Positions 1 through 11,884 of a stretch of 64,000 nt of DNA are shown piece by piece. The stretch is from Chlorops oryzae (taxonomy: Eukaryota > Arthropoda > Insecta > Diptera > Chloropidae). The translations under genes and the position numbers were made by a program. Below the pieces are notes generated by a model that ran no database searches, had not been told where the DNA came from, and saw only the letters and a list, made by a program, of their open reading frames with translations. Numbering within the stretch: position 1 is the stretch's first letter; the number at the start of each line of letters is the position of its first letter. Where the stretch lies: positions 133,500,573 through 133,564,572 of the forward strand of contig CM035806.1 in the NCBI GenBank assembly GCA_020466095.1, read 5' to 3'.

Positions 1-1
1 A

Positions 2-538
2 GAAAAAAAATTTGAGGTTGAATTTTTTAATTGTCTTCTAGACACTACATTAATTTCAGTCAAGGAAAGGTTTGAACAGTTAAATGTGTACTCTACGTCA
101 TGGTCTTTTTTGTACAAAATAAAACATATTCCAGAAAAACCTGACCTTATGAAACTTTATAGTGACCTGCAATTAAAATTGACTGTGGACTCTATATCAG
201 ATATAGATGGTTGTATATTGTGTGTAGAGCTCCTAAGTCTGAAATCTTTCTTGCCTGATGAGAATGTGGTTACTCCTCTTTTTGTGATAAATTTTATTAA
301 AAATCGTAAAATACAAGAGCTTTATCCAAATGTATGGATAGCCTTTCGGATACTATTGACCATACCTGTAACGCTAGCCAGTGGGGAGAGAAGTTTTTCG
401 AAGCTTAAGTTGATCAAAACATACCATAGATGAACTATATCTCAATATAGGTTGACACAATTAGCAACTTTATCGATTGAAATATTAATTTTGATAACCT
501 TATCAGAGTTTTTGCCGACAGAAAGGCTAGAAAAGTGA
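2..538 (+). pseudogene. hAT transposase C-terminal fragment (ZMYM/TTF type), 5' end outside window
   Basis: The frame is open from base 2 to a TGA at 431-433 and then continues recognisably in the same frame to about 538. The protein reads FEVEFFN...SVKERFEQL near the start and ends with LASGERSFSKLKLIKT, which is the classic hAT C-terminal dimerisation signature (the SGERSFSKLK block) of ZMYM1/TTF-type hAT transposases. After the TGA the conserved tail continues (SQYRLTQLATLSIE), so the stop is an inactivating substitution rather than the natural end. The catalytic N-terminal part lies left of the window. The family catalyses cut-and-paste transposition in the nucleus; this copy is almost certainly dead. 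Confidence 0.85.
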
Positions 539-768
539 ATTTCTATTAGTCATTCATTCATTCATTCAGTTATCATTCTTCTTAATCATTTTTGCTTGGT
601 TCATTTTGGTTTTTTTATTGACGTTATTTTTGAATGTGGAACTCAAATTTAAGTTTTAATAAAAAACACTTTACAATTTTTTTTGCTAAAGTTTTTAAAA
701 TTTTTGTTTACTTATTACCAAACCGATTTTGACAATGCCTATTTTTTTGTTCAAGTTTTAGTTGTTAC

Positions 769-2749
769 CAGGGACCGAAAATAATGATTATTTTGTGTTT
801 TTCGACCAAAAAAATCACACAAAAAGAGTAATGCTACCAATGTGCAAACTATGCCAAACTTATTCTCAAATGGCAGGCTTTCAGGAAATACCATGATTTA
901 AATGTGCACAATTTTTTTTTTTAACTTAACATTTAATGATTATTTTTGAGTTTTATTTAAAATTCAAAAAAAGAAAACTTACTTTTGAGTTTTATTTTTG
1001 AATTCAAAAATAAAGATTATTTTTTGAATTTTATTTTTTTACTCGAAAAATAAAGCTTATTTTCTGAGTTTTATAGTATTCTTTAAAAATAAAACTCAAC
1101 CGGCGTTTTCGCCGAGATGGATACACCAATTTTTATCATATATATGTCCTTGGACAGCTTTTTAAATTTTCTATAATCCCAGCATTAATTTTTAAATGTA
1201 CGTGAAACTAATATTTCAGTCTACCCATCTCGTTGAAATCGCCCAATGAATTTTATTTTTGAAGAATATTATAAAACTCAGAAAATAAGTTTTATTTTTC
1301 GAATAAAAAAATAAAATTCAAAAATAATCACCCCTATCATAAATTCCATGTGAAAAAAATTTTCACTAGCGAAACTTTATTCGCGTGAAAAATATTTCAG
1401 TATCCTGAATTTCACGTGAGTTGTATAAACGATTTTGTTTTTGAGGGGAAATTTCGTTGTTTTTAATTCGGCGAGTACGACTTTTTTAAACAAAAATATT
1501 CGTTGAAGAAGCCATTATTTCTGCATTATGACGTTTGCTTTCTTGCAAAACAAGATTGTGTGTATCGCAAAGGCGGTCCAAGGAACGATTAATTTGATTT
1601 ACGCTGGTTTGTATTTCCGTATTATTATTTTCCATTAATCTGACTGCCTCGCCGATTTTGTCGCACAGTTTTCTTTGTGTTTCAAGCTCCTTCGCCACTA
1701 GGTCATTTGTACAGATTTTTGGCGTTTTATTGCGTGGGAAAAAAGTTGCCGGCGGTTCAGTTCTACGCTTTTTTTTGGATCAAACTTGCGTTCGAAGTTG
1801 TTGGCAAGTCCTCAAAGTCGATCTCCACATTTTCATCATCGGTTTCCGGTAATAGACAAATAGGGAGTTCATTTTCTTGTTCGGGGGCCGGCTGATTAAT
1901 TCCAAATGATTTCGACCTTTCGATACCTTCAATGGATACCTTTGAGCCAATAAGCTCGAGGATCTTCTCCTCAATTGGTGAAAGCTTTATTTCGAGATTT
2001 GGTCCGCCACCTGTAGACCTTTGGTTTTTATAATTCGTGGCTGCTTTTTTGCCAACATATCGCTTCTGATCCATCCAAACCTATTTTATTAGAACATTTA
2101 TACTTATGTACAAAATACAGAATTACTTAATTTATGCTCTCTTACTTTTTTCCACTCTGCAATGCTTTTTGTAGGCGGGCCAGCACTGTTTAGCTGCCTT
2201 TCAAGCTGCTTCCAAAAATCGGCAACTTTCTCCTTGTTTTCTCTCACAAAGTTGCGTGCAATGGCTGGATTCTCCTGCATAGAGCTTATGAGCATTTCTG
2301 CTTGCACTTTGTTGATTGTCTTACTCCTTCAATTAATATTGTTATTTATATATGTATATTTTTGTCTGAATCCTTAAACTTACATGTTTTCGCTTGCGTT
2401 CGCCAAGAAAAAATAAGTGAATTGTTTCACGTGAAATGACGAGTCGTTTGACAGAAAAAAGTTTATTATGATTTGGAAATTTTTTCACTTGTCGAGTTGT
2501 TTCGCGCGAGTTACGATTTATGATAGAGAAAATATTCACTAGCGAATAAACTCACGTGAAATGCTATTTATGATAGGGTTGAATCTTTATTTTTGAATTC
2601 AAAAATAAAACTCAAAAGTAAGTTTTCTTTTTTTGAATTTTAAATAAAACTCAAAAATAATCATTAAATGTTGAGTCTTATATTAATTTTATCAAATAAT
2701 CCTTAAAAGGCGATTTTTAAAATAAAACTTATAATGATTACGGTCCCTG
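769..2749. mobile_element. hAT-type DNA transposon carrying a SANT/zeste-like gene, 8-bp TSD
   Basis: The element starts CAGGGACCG at 769 and ends CGGTCCCTG at 2749. It is flanked by an exact 8-bp duplication, GTTGTTAC, at 761-768 and 2750-2757. Just inside both ends are long AT-rich inverted blocks (about 925-1100 and 2580-2690) with repeated TTTTTGAATTCAAAAA-like motifs. CAGGG ends plus an 8-bp TSD are diagnostic of the hAT group. No hAT transposase is visible inside; the only coding sequence is the minus-strand SANT gene at 1486-2384. A shorter relative with the same CAGGGACCG end lies at 59070-59871. Confidence 0.85.
1486..2384 (-). pseudogene. Myb/SANT-like (zeste-type) DNA-binding protein gene inside the transposon
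   Basis: Minus-strand pieces join at phase-consistent introns: an exon ending GERKRKH at 2384, intron 2320-2383 (64 nt), exon 2146-2319, intron 2081-2145 (65 nt), then a long exon from 2080. The joined protein contains NPAIARNF, DFWKQLERQLNSAGPP, EWKKVW, KKAATNYKNQRSTGGGPN and a following LSPIEEKILELIGS block. This is the order seen in the zeste-like Myb/SANT domain (Myb_DNA-bind_5). The frame is broken in an eight-base homopolymer at 1769-1776. Shifting by one base recovers a C-terminal coiled-coil-like part (VAKELETQRKLCDKIGEAV to 1486). No convincing initiator Met was found. It probably binds DNA for transposition or was captured; the role is inferred. Confidence 0.65.
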
Positions 2750-2896
2750 GTTGTTACCCTACTAAATAAAAAATAAACTGTAAATAAATTGTTATCTCAT
2801 TATATCGATTGCCTTTTTGTGTATTTGTTTGAATTGCAGTTAGGGGGCGCCGAAGAAATCTCGCCCAGGGCGCCGGAAACGCTAAGGCCGGCTCTG

Positions 2897-3427
2897 ATTT
2901 TTTGCATTGTGGACGTCGAGCATCACTCATGTAAGCTCTTTCTAATTGAAAATAAAATAAATCAATGTATTGCAGCTTGAGCTCTTTTGTTGTTCTATAA
3001 ATCACATTGCATCGGGCAACAAAGGGGAAATTCTTAGAATGGCTTAAAATCGTGACAATTTTCGTTTATTCGCCGAACTCCTACAAAAGGCAAGCAGGGA
3101 ACAGAAACTGAAATTGATATTCGAAGGAAAATCTTTTACTCAGAGTCTGTAAACCAGCTTGGCGCTTGGTTTACTTTCTGCGGAGTTTGCCTTATAATTA
3201 TACTTCTCTGGTTTCAATAAAATAAATATCATATATAATAAGTGCACTTTTCTCTTCGTTTCATACGCTTGCACTTTATACCTATCAAAAAAAAAAAAAA
3301 AAAAATTAACATGCCGTAAATTCCATCGTTCTACGAACTCTTGAGATTTAATAGCTTCTCAAGCGCAAAATGGCACGGTCGGTCGGTCGATAGGTTGGTC
3401 GACTACCCGATTTCAACGTGTACTTAC
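2897..3427. other. Intergenic/intronic sequence, no gene seen
   Basis: This lies between the hAT end and the last visible TMEM55 exon. It contains a poly-A tract near 3290-3304 and no exon resembling the missing transmembrane part of TMEM55. On the minus strand it is probably part of the intron leading to exons outside the window. Confidence 0.5.
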
Positions 3428-6400
3428 CAAAAACGTGTCCATACAGTGACCACATGTTACGCGACACATGCCCGGCATTGTCGGAACCGGTGGAGTCACC
3501 GGACTTGGGGCCAAATTAATAATACGTTTACAGTTTGCACGTGGGCAAGCAATACGTTGCGAAGAGCTCTTACAGATGAGCAAGCAATTGCATGGGCAAC
3601 GCACATATTTTTTGCCCGCGGGAGCATTTCGTATTGGCTACACAAGAAAAAGAAAACAGAAAAGGAAAATTGAATTGCTTTTTCATTTATTTATAGTTAT
3701 CATTTCCCACTATTTACCGTTGCTTCATTGCAGTGCTGACATTTGACCACATGCTGTTCGCGTTTGCTGGTTATATCGATCATCTGCTGGCACACACGGC
3801 ATGTTACCATTGGAACACCGGTGTCATTGCTTTGCTGATATGGTGGCGGTACCTCATCGGGCCCGATAAAAGGTACATTCGCCTGCGAAACCTCATCAAT
3901 CCCCATCGAAGTAGCACCTAAATGACAAAACATATAGCATAAAACATAAAACACAAAACATAAAACATAAAACACAAAAGAGGGGAAACAACAAAAGAAA
4001 CTATATCGAAAAAAATAAATCAAAGTTTAATTCACTTTTGCAGTTCACCCTTTTCATAAAATAAAAATAAACTCATTGATGGCAACGTTCACTCAAACAG
4101 GCACAAAACTTTGTACTAAATTCAACATTACTCGAAATCGTTTTTAGTGGTCTAGCGCAATTTTTTTTTAAATATTTATTATATTTTTTTTATTAAAATG
4201 AGTCACAAATGCTCCAGAGTTCAACTGAAATATGAATGAAAAGCAATTGATTATGGATTATAGATTCGTGGTGGAAACTCGCTCACGACGAGAATCCAAC
4301 CATCTCTCTGTTAATCTAGTTCGCCGAACCAATGTTATTAATTCACAAATTCTGCATTAGATAATAAAAATCGTGTCAATGATGAGAATATTTGTTCTAA
4401 GAAACAAATATAAAGAAAAAAGTTATACTTCTACAAAGATGCGAACTAGCGCGCCCGGCATAAAGTTTATTGCAATATTTAGGTTTGAAGAGGAAAAAAG
4501 AATTAAGATCAAATAAACGGATTTAAAATTTAGTACCACTTTAAGGGGACCTTCTGGTCTAGAATTTTTTGAAAATTGATTTTTTTTTTTTTTATATTTC
4601 GGAAGAATAGACTTTTAAGAATATGCTGGCAAAGTTTCGTGAAGATATTGACAATATTTGTTTTGCTACAGCCTTTTTAGAAGGTGGAGACAGCAGGCAG
4701 CGCGCTTGATCAAAGCAACTTTGAACGCGTTTATCTCAAAACTACTTTTTTTGACCTGGTGTGAATGAAAACAAAAAAACCATCGAACCGATTTGTCTGG
4801 AATTTTTATATGTTATTCATAACATCAATGGCTATGGCCCGAACTAGAATCGAATTTTTATTTCAAGAACTTCATATTTTTTCATCAAAAAAATGGTCAA
4901 AAAAAGGGGAGTTTTTGATGGTTGAAATAAAAAATTGCGCCATTTTGTCAATTTAAAAAAAAATTTTTTTTATTCTAGTTCCTGCCATAGCCGCATTCAT
5001 TCTGATTAATAACATATTTTTGTTTTTTTTTTCGATTACCAGAACTGCCAAAATCTTTCACACCACGGAGGTACTTTTTCAAAGAGGGTCCACTTCCACG
5101 CCATTTTTAAAATACCAAAAAAAAAAAAAAAAATAAACATTTTTAATTTTTTATCAATAAAGAATATAATAAGCCTGCATACTTAGAAAATTGTTTTTTA
5201 TTTGGCTTAATACCAAAAAAAAATCATGAAAATACCCTAAATTTTCGTGCTCTAGACCAGAAGGTCCCCTTAATTAACGATGAGAACGATTTAATTATTC
5301 AAATTTTGCTGGCAACGATGTAGATATCGTTGCGATCGCTCTACTCTTAAATTGCTCTTATTCTATCCAAGTGTGAGATCCAGGGTATACGTCAAACGGA
5401 ACTTATCTACTTGTGCATCAAAAAAAGTGCGTTTTGGAATGGAATGGAATTTAAAGTGACAGAAATGTATGTAAGTATATAAGTATAAAAAACGGTACGA
5501 AAAAAGTTACACATTTTTTCACATATAATGTTGGGAGTAGAGATGCGCGCGTGAGTGACTTTTGATTCACGGTCACGCACGCTCACGCTACCAAAATTTT
5601 CGTGCACGCATGCTCACGCACGGTTCAAAAATGACTAGCTCACGTTCACGCACGGTCACGAGAACCATTTTTGAGCTCACGCACAGTCACTCACAATTTT
5701 AAAAATGCCGAATTAAACGAATTAGAAATCATAAATTTCACAATGGCGTTGCAACATTAAAGAACAAAATAGAACAGAATTAAAAAAGAATGGGGGTATT
5801 CACAAAGGCGTCGGAAAGTCGGAAAAATTTTATCTGCTTAAAAAGTTGTGCAAGATACAAAAAAGTTTAAAAATTTTTGAAGAAGTCGCAATTTTCCGAC
5901 TTTTCAACGTTTTTAACACGCCTTTGAGAATACCCCTAATATATTATATCCGGCCGATTAACAGGAATTTGACTGTCTTTTAAAAAGTGAATCAACCGTT
6001 TCAAAATTTCGTTTGTATTTTTTTTATTGGACATACTCATGCGTTGTAAAAAAGACTGTAAAATAGAGCATAAAATACTTCAGCCAACGTTCATTTTTAT
6101 TTTTTCAATAATCAGAAATAAGATCGCTTTGCTCGCTAATCCTTTACGAATACAATATTCGTATAGTTAGTATTAAAACCTGTTTAATAGATTTTATTTA
6201 AAAATTTGATATTCACGCACGGTCACGCACGACACAAAAATTTTAAATCACCGTGACGCACGTCTCACGCACGAAAATCGATTTCCACTCACGCTCACGT
6301 CGTGACACGATCAAAAAGCACGGCACGCGCGCACCTCTAGTTGAGAGTCCTTTATAATGTCATCCAATGTCATGGTCATAGAGGAAAGTTTTACCCCCAA

Positions 6401-8983
6401 ATATTGTCTCATCTTATTTTTTTGATTTTGTAATATATCAGCAGATAAATCCGGTACGACGACATATTGACATAAAATATTCAAGGGTAGGAACAGTGCG
6501 AGGCAAAATATACGTATGTATGTATATGTAGAGGTATATATTATAAACTGGACTTTTATGGTCTAATTATAAAAGTATTAAAAATTATTAAAATAAAACA
6601 TTAAAGTCCTTATGAAAAGCTTCGAATTTTAAAATAAACCAATATCAATAAAAATAATAAAAATATTTTAAGAGTCATAGATATAGTTATATTTCTTTAA
6701 GGAGCGAACCATTGAAAAAAAATCTTTGAATGGGCATTCAGGCACATAGTCTTCAACCTAGTTTAAACTTTTTCAAGGATTGAACTTTCAAATGGTAGTC
6801 TTTGGGAGAGTTTAAACCGCGTTTATTAGCTTTATATGAAAATTTAAAAAACATTTAAATAAAGCAAGAATATTTTTGATTGAGTTAAACTGGCATGAAG
6901 ACTAAAGGAATATATTCGTAAGTTTAAACTTTCGACGTTTTAAAACCGGGTTGAAGACTACGACCTTCAGAATACATACATATGTATATTGCTAAGAGCA
7001 AGGCACTTTTCAGAGTTTAAACATACTCTACAAAAAGGACATAATTTGCTTAAATTTGATAATAAATTCCTAATTTCAATGTAGGTTGCACTGTAACTTA
7101 AACGGTCATACGAACAGCGAAAGTACTCGTAAATCATCGCGTACACATGTGCACTCTTATATATGCACAATTTTATTACTGATAAACAAAATTCTCTGAC
7201 AAAGAACGCATTTCACGCTGGTTTCGAATGCATTACAAAAGATCTCGTCAGTGGAAAACGGGTTTCTATAATTAGATAATTGAAAGTATAAGCATATGTT
7301 GTTAGGGAAGAATTTAATATAATCATTTTTTACAATACACATTAAGATCTTTTACAAAGAAAAAAAAAGTTTTTTTTAATTTTATCCTCCCATTGTTAGG
7401 ACCAACAATGGATCCACTTGAATTTAAACTGGTCCAAAGATCATGACGATTTAGTTTTGACCCAGTTTTCCCTTTTCCATTTGAAGAAACGAATATATCG
7501 CATAGCTACTGACAAATTTTGAGTTGTGACTCCTTTGTTGGGGAGGTACGATATGTATAGTTTCGATTTATATATAATAATTTTGTAGAAACGCTGCGGA
7601 AACGGTTTTTAGGGTACATGGAATTTCTAAAATCGTCAATTTTTGACTATATCTATTTCTGCGACATGCCAGATACTCTTTTGTTATCAGCCTGATTGTA
7701 AATATTCCTGGGAAGGGAATATAAAGGGAGCAAGAATTTCGAAAATTTTTAAGCAAAAGTCATGGACTTTCTTCTTTAATTTATTGACGCTAGGGGAAAA
7801 ATTCCCGGGGAAAATTCATTTAGAATACGGCTGCATAAGTTTGATATAAAATTTAAGAGCAGAGCCTACCGTCCTACTGAATATCAAATATCGAAAAACG
7901 AAATCTTTTTGGCTCTTAAGTAAGAATTTTACAATTTAAACATCATAAAAACTCGCACCAAATATTCATAATTAGGTATAATTGGTTATCTTTATCTTAG
8001 TAAAGGCTTAAGTTTTTATCAAACCGACTCTAAGAGCTCTTAACTCTTAAGATAGAAATTGAATTTGGTTTCGTTAATTTTAATTCTTTTCATTTTTTTT
8101 TTTTCATCGTGAAACAGCGTTCTTTGAGAACCTTAGTATTTAAGTGTACGCAAGGTTAAACTATGCATTCTTATCATGGAAGCTTTCGGGATGGACCCGA
8201 ATCCATGAAATCGGGACGGCAAATTCAAAAACGAGCAAACAGATTTCAACATGATGCGTATGCTCCATACATACATATATTGATACATCTTCAATTTAAA
8301 AATGTTATGCTTATCTCTTTTTCCTTCGAAGCTGGTAGATGATTCACGCAAGTTATATTATTGTCTTTGCTTTTTGTTTTGCTTACTTTTGTTTTTTGTT
8401 TTCTTTGTTTTTGTTTTGCCTGCTGCTGATTTGCTGTAATGCGATACTTTTGCACGGGTTATCAAGGAAAATCATGAATATTTTAAGCAAAGGCAGCAAT
8501 TGATTTTTGGTTTTGTTTCAATTTTATTTATATATTTATTGCTTATTTTGTTTGTAACACTCAAAGAGGCGTTTGCTTTTGAAGATTTCAAAAAAGAAAA
8601 TAAAAAAAATTTTTTTCAAAAAATTACAGAAGTGTGTTTAGAAACCGAACACGACACTTTTTAGGTTTCAACATCGGCTCTTAAATTGGCATTACTTGCA
8701 TTGCATTTGTGGAGTCTTCAGAGTATGTACTTCAGTTTAAGAGCGCACATTTACAATTTACATACAAATGATCTTGTTTCTATATACCTATATATGTATA
8801 TATTGATCCATTCATTCTCATTCATGCATTCATTCGGGTTGTAAGCTAATGTTCCGTTCGTTTTTATTTACCTCCTCTCCAGTTAGCCGACTCTTCGTTT
8901 GTTCTAATCTCGCCAACGCCAACGCCAACGCCGCCACTGGTTTCTTCATTATTCAAAAGACTTTGCTTTTCAGGATCTGCCAT
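3428..8983 (-). CDS. TMEM55/PIP4P-type phosphatidylinositol-4,5-bisphosphate 4-phosphatase, 3' end outside window
   Basis: Three minus-strand exons join in phase: 8872-8983 ([10 protein letters not shown]..., 37 codons plus 1 base), 3718-3917 and 3637-3428, giving 174 residues before a GTAAGT donor at 3427. The N-terminus has an acidic/di-leucine QSLL start like the ERSPLL of vertebrate TMEM55, then a PPPY motif. Zinc-binding cysteine pairs follow (CRVCQ, CQHC), then [16 protein letters not shown], which holds the CX5R phosphatase motif (about Cys126-Arg132), and CGHCMDTFL. The family removes the 4-phosphate of PI(4,5)P2 on late endosomes and lysosomes. The two C-terminal transmembrane helices of the family are missing here and must lie left of base 1. 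Intron 1 is about 5 kb and full of transposons. The likely Drosophila counterpart is CG6707 (from memory). Confidence 0.88.
4545..5269. mobile_element. piggyBac-type non-autonomous element, TTAA TSD
   Basis: The ends GGGGACCTTCTGGTCTAGA (4545) and TCTAGACCAGAAGGTCCCC (5269) are inverted copies. They are flanked by TTAA at 4541-4544 and 5270-5273. A TTAA duplication with GGG/CCC ends is characteristic of piggyBac. No transposase frame is present in the 725 bp. It sits in the large TMEM55 intron. Confidence 0.85.
5538..6339. mobile_element. hAT-type element with arrays of a TCACGCACGG motif
   Basis: The ends are TAGAGATGCGCGCG (5538) and CGCGCACCTCTA (6339). The flanks are GTTGGGAG (5530-5537) and GTTGAGAG (6340-6347), an 8-bp TSD with one mismatch. 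Both terminal zones (5560-5700 and 6210-6320) carry many direct and inverted copies of a CACG-rich decamer, (T/C)TCACGCACGG, probably transposase-binding subterminal repeats as known for hAT elements. No coding capacity. Confidence 0.75.
5792..5937. mobile_element. 146-bp MITE, GGGGGTATTC ends, 3-bp TSD AAT
   Basis: Inverted ends GGGGGTATTCACAAAGGCGT and CGCCTTTGAGAATACCCCT are flanked by AAT at 5789-5791 and 5938-5940. It is nested inside the 5538-6339 element. Inner inverted motifs are built on GTCGGAAAA/TTTTCCGAC. Confidence 0.7.
6348..8871. other. Intron 1 of the TMEM55 gene (minus strand), no further gene seen
   Basis: AT-rich sequence with short poly-T and TTTGTTTTT runs around 8370-8430. 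No long open frame or splice-consistent exon was found here. Confidence 0.5.
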
Positions 8984-9572
8984 TTCGAATTCTTATTGAG
9001 TGGTCCAACGGATTGAAATATATAGCGGTATTAACAGGCACACGGCGCCCAAATGTACAAAGCCCAAATGTTTTAAGCCTTTAAGCTGCAAAGAAAAATT
9101 TAATTAAGAGACAGCACATTTTTTCTTCGAATCTTTTATGCATCAGCAACTTTTCAGTGCTTTCGCACAACACCTGCCATCGAGATCAATAAATTAATTG
9201 ATTAATAAATTAATAAAAATAAAGGTAGTTTTCTTTTTTTCTACACTTTCGTTTCATTTCGAGAATCTTATAATCGTAGTTTAGTTGATTAAGCTAGAAG
9301 CCTGATCAAATTTATAATTCTTTGTTACTTCAATTTTGCAGGTTTGCCGCAACTCTGTGCCAAGGGTTGAAGATTTTTGTATTTTTCATGTTTCTTACCT
9401 TTAGTTTTACACTGTTTTTCGATAAAACGCTTTAATTTGGCAAGTGATTTTCCTTATTTCATGCAAGTTTCTGCTCGAGCCAGTGTTGCCAGTAAGAAAA
9501 ATTTAATTTCCAGAAAAAACTGCAATATTCCCTACACATAAAAACCCACCCAAATTTTGAAAGGGCTGGAGT
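8984..9572. other. Upstream region of the TMEM55 gene
   Basis: Probable promoter and 5' UTR side of the minus-strand TMEM55 gene. No clear TATA box or downstream promoter element could be assigned. Confidence 0.4.
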
Positions 9573-9690
9573 GAGGCTTTCTACACTAGTCAATTATTGA
9601 CCTCAATTCTCATTTTCTGGGCAACTGAAGTGTGAGGAAGTAGAAAAATATTCAGCGTTTTTTAGTTTCACATACTCGATAGATCGTAAA
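9573..9690 (+). mobile_element. Truncated left end, family B (TCAATT type) of the GAGGCCTTTTAC elements
   Basis: Starts GAGGCTTTCTACACTAGTCA and continues with ATTGACCTCAATTCTCATTT and TTCAGCGTTTTTTAGTTTCA. It aligns to the left arm at 56046-56158. The other end is missing. Confidence 0.6.
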
Positions 9691-9823
9691 ATTTAATCTG
9701 TCCTTTTTTCCCTACAGACGATATTTATCGCAAAAAATCCCTAAAAAAAGAAGAAAAATCCCTAAAAGTGGGATCACTGTCTATAGTTGCAAGCTGTCGA
9801 TGGCACTTTTGATAGTATCGAAT

Positions 9824-10974
9824 GTGCCCTTTTACATTAGGGCAATTATTGCCGGCAATTTTTTTTATAGGCGAGACGAAGCGCGGGGGTAGAGAAAAAT
9901 TGCTCATTTTAGAATTGCCCGTACTCCGCAATTCCGTTCTGATCTCTTTCGTTGTGTCAAAGAGGCCTTTTACACTAGAGCAATTATCGCCGGCAATTTT
10001 TTTCAAATTCTCTTTTGGAGTTGCCTTCGCTTTTACACGTATAAAAAAGATTGCCGAGCAATTTTTATTTTTTTGTCTGTTTTTGACGTTTGCCCTGTCC
10101 GCGCAGGGTTGATTTTTGGAATAAATTAAAATAACATAATTAAGTATCTCTGATTTAGGGTTGATTTTAAGATTTTAAAAACGCGTCCTGGCATATTCCG
10201 GCGATTTAATATAATAAATGCAAGGATTTTGTTGCATTAGCACAATTAGCTTTTCTATGCATTCACGCGGCCACTTTCCCGACATTTGAAATTTGAAATT
10301 TTATATTTCCCGAAAAATCTCAGTTGTTAACACCTCGAAAGTAGAAAGCGAATGAAGCAAACGTCAAAAACCAGCTCGCAGCCAACTTCACGTTTGACAA
10401 AACGAAAGAGAGCAAAACGGAATTGCCGAGTACGGGCAATTCTGAAACGAGCAATTTTTATCTACCCCCCCCCCCCCGCTCTGCGTCTCGCCAGCAAACG
10501 AAAAAAATTGCCGGCGATAATTGCCTAGTGTAAAAGGCCTCAAACATGAAGTTGGCTGCGAGCAGATTTTTGACATTTGCTATATTCGCTTTCTTCTTTC
10601 GGGGTGTTAAGACGGGGAATTTTTTCGGGAAATTAATTATAATAATAAAAATTAAAAATTTTGAGGATTTTTTTTTCTAATTTTGTTATAAGTATCTTTT
10701 TTAATTTTTTTTTATGAAATGAACTCAGTTATTTAAGTATTTATTTTTTGTAGATTTAAATGTTCTTAAAATCAAACATAGATCAGGGATGCATAATTAT
10801 ATTATATTAATGTATTATAAAAATCAACCCTGCACGAACGGGCAAACGTCAAAAACAGGTAAGAGAAAATAAAAATTGCCAGGCAATTTTTTCATACGTG
10901 TAAAAGGTAGGACAACTTAAAACGAAAATTATATAAAAATTGCCGGCAATAATTGCCCTAATGTAAAAGGGCAC
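9824..10974. mobile_element. Family A (GCAATT type) element, 3-bp TSD AAT, host of an inner copy
   Basis: Inverted ends GTGCCCTTTTACATTAGGGC (9824) and the complement ending GGGCAC (10974) are flanked by AAT at 9821-9823 and 10975-10977. Just inside is AATTATTGCCGGCAATT. The left arm holds GGCGAGACGAAGCG plus several GCAATT/ATTGC motifs; the right arm has GTTTTTGACGTTTGCCCG and a GCAGGGTTGATTTTTATAA block. A second copy (9962-10541) is inserted in opposite orientation. No transposase frame. Confidence 0.75.
9962..10541. mobile_element. Inner family A element in inverted orientation, 3-bp TSD AAA
   Basis: Ends GAGGCCTTTTACACTAGAGC (9962) and the complement ending GGCCTC (10541) are flanked by AAA at 9959-9961 and 10542-10544. 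Its own right-side arm contains the uninterrupted version of the host site (GTCAAACGTGAAG near 10391 on the complement), so the duplicated AAA in the outer copy is verified by a paralogous empty site. It contains a run of about 14 C near 10465-10478. Confidence 0.75.
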
Positions 10975-10979
10975 AATGG

Positions 10980-11884
10980 CAACATTTTCATTGTTATCGA
11001 TTAGTCGGTGGTCACTATCGATAGCCAGCCAGATTTGAAGCAGGGTTGGAACTTTACTGCAATTGCAGTAGATCTACTGCGTTTTTTTGAAATTTTTGAC
11101 ATATAGTCGCGACTAAATAGTAATTTTGTACAGAACATGATGAACGGCACGTAGACATGAGAATCGTTTAATCTGTCAATTTGACGAGTTATGAATTCCT
11201 TGCATGCTTGTCACTTCGTGTGATTCTTAGCAGTGCAATTTAATTAAGCACGGACATTATGCACTACTTGGAGATTCAGACACACGAACAAATGTTCTGA
11301 AAAAATTAAGTAAGTAGAGAAAGACGAGCGAAGAAAAAAGACGGTTGTTTGTTAAATGTTCTGCGCTTCTCTTTCTTTCTTCTGACTCTCGAGACTGCGA
11401 GAAGCTCAAAATCTTCTGCGATTTTCCCTGGTGTCACTCGATTTTTTTTTTGTCAAACAAAACTCCTAACGATAACTACCAAAAAAGTACCAATTTTGGT
11501 TATACATTATCAACACCGCAATTCTATTTGTAACAAAGATACTATTGTTGTCCTTGTTTAACATCTTGGATTTTCCATTTAAGCTTATATGTCGCGATGT
11601 TAACAGTTTGGCAGCTGATATAACAGAAAAAAATCTTGTCAAAAATCTTCGCTGAACATTGGAAAACGCGCAATATGGAGAAATATTTACATGAAATGTA
11701 CTTTTTGTTTATTTTTTATTTTTATTTGAAAATAATAAAATATATTTTTGTTATAAAAAGCAGATTTGTAATGATATTTTTTTTTTACTGCGCAAAATTC
11801 AAATCTACTGCCCTTTTTTGTTAAAACTGCTGCACTTTCTTCTTCCCAAGTTCTAACCCTGATTTGAAGTGACTCGGACCTATT
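10980..11884. other. Intergenic sequence, no gene seen
   Basis: Two TATCGAT motifs (10995-11030) that can act as DREF/BEAF sites, then AT-rich sequence without a supported gene. Confidence 0.4.

Larger units (their letters stand above)
1..2896 (+). mobile_element. 3' part of a hAT transposon, interrupted by a second element
   Basis: Downstream of the transposase fragment, bases 2840-2896 hold a GC-rich block with two GGCGCC motifs ending in AAGGCCGGCTCTG. Read in reverse this is CAGAGCCGGCCTT, a typical hAT terminal inverted repeat start. The 769-2749 element sits inside this 3' region. The 5' end is outside the window, so the TSD cannot be tested. Confidence 0.6.
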
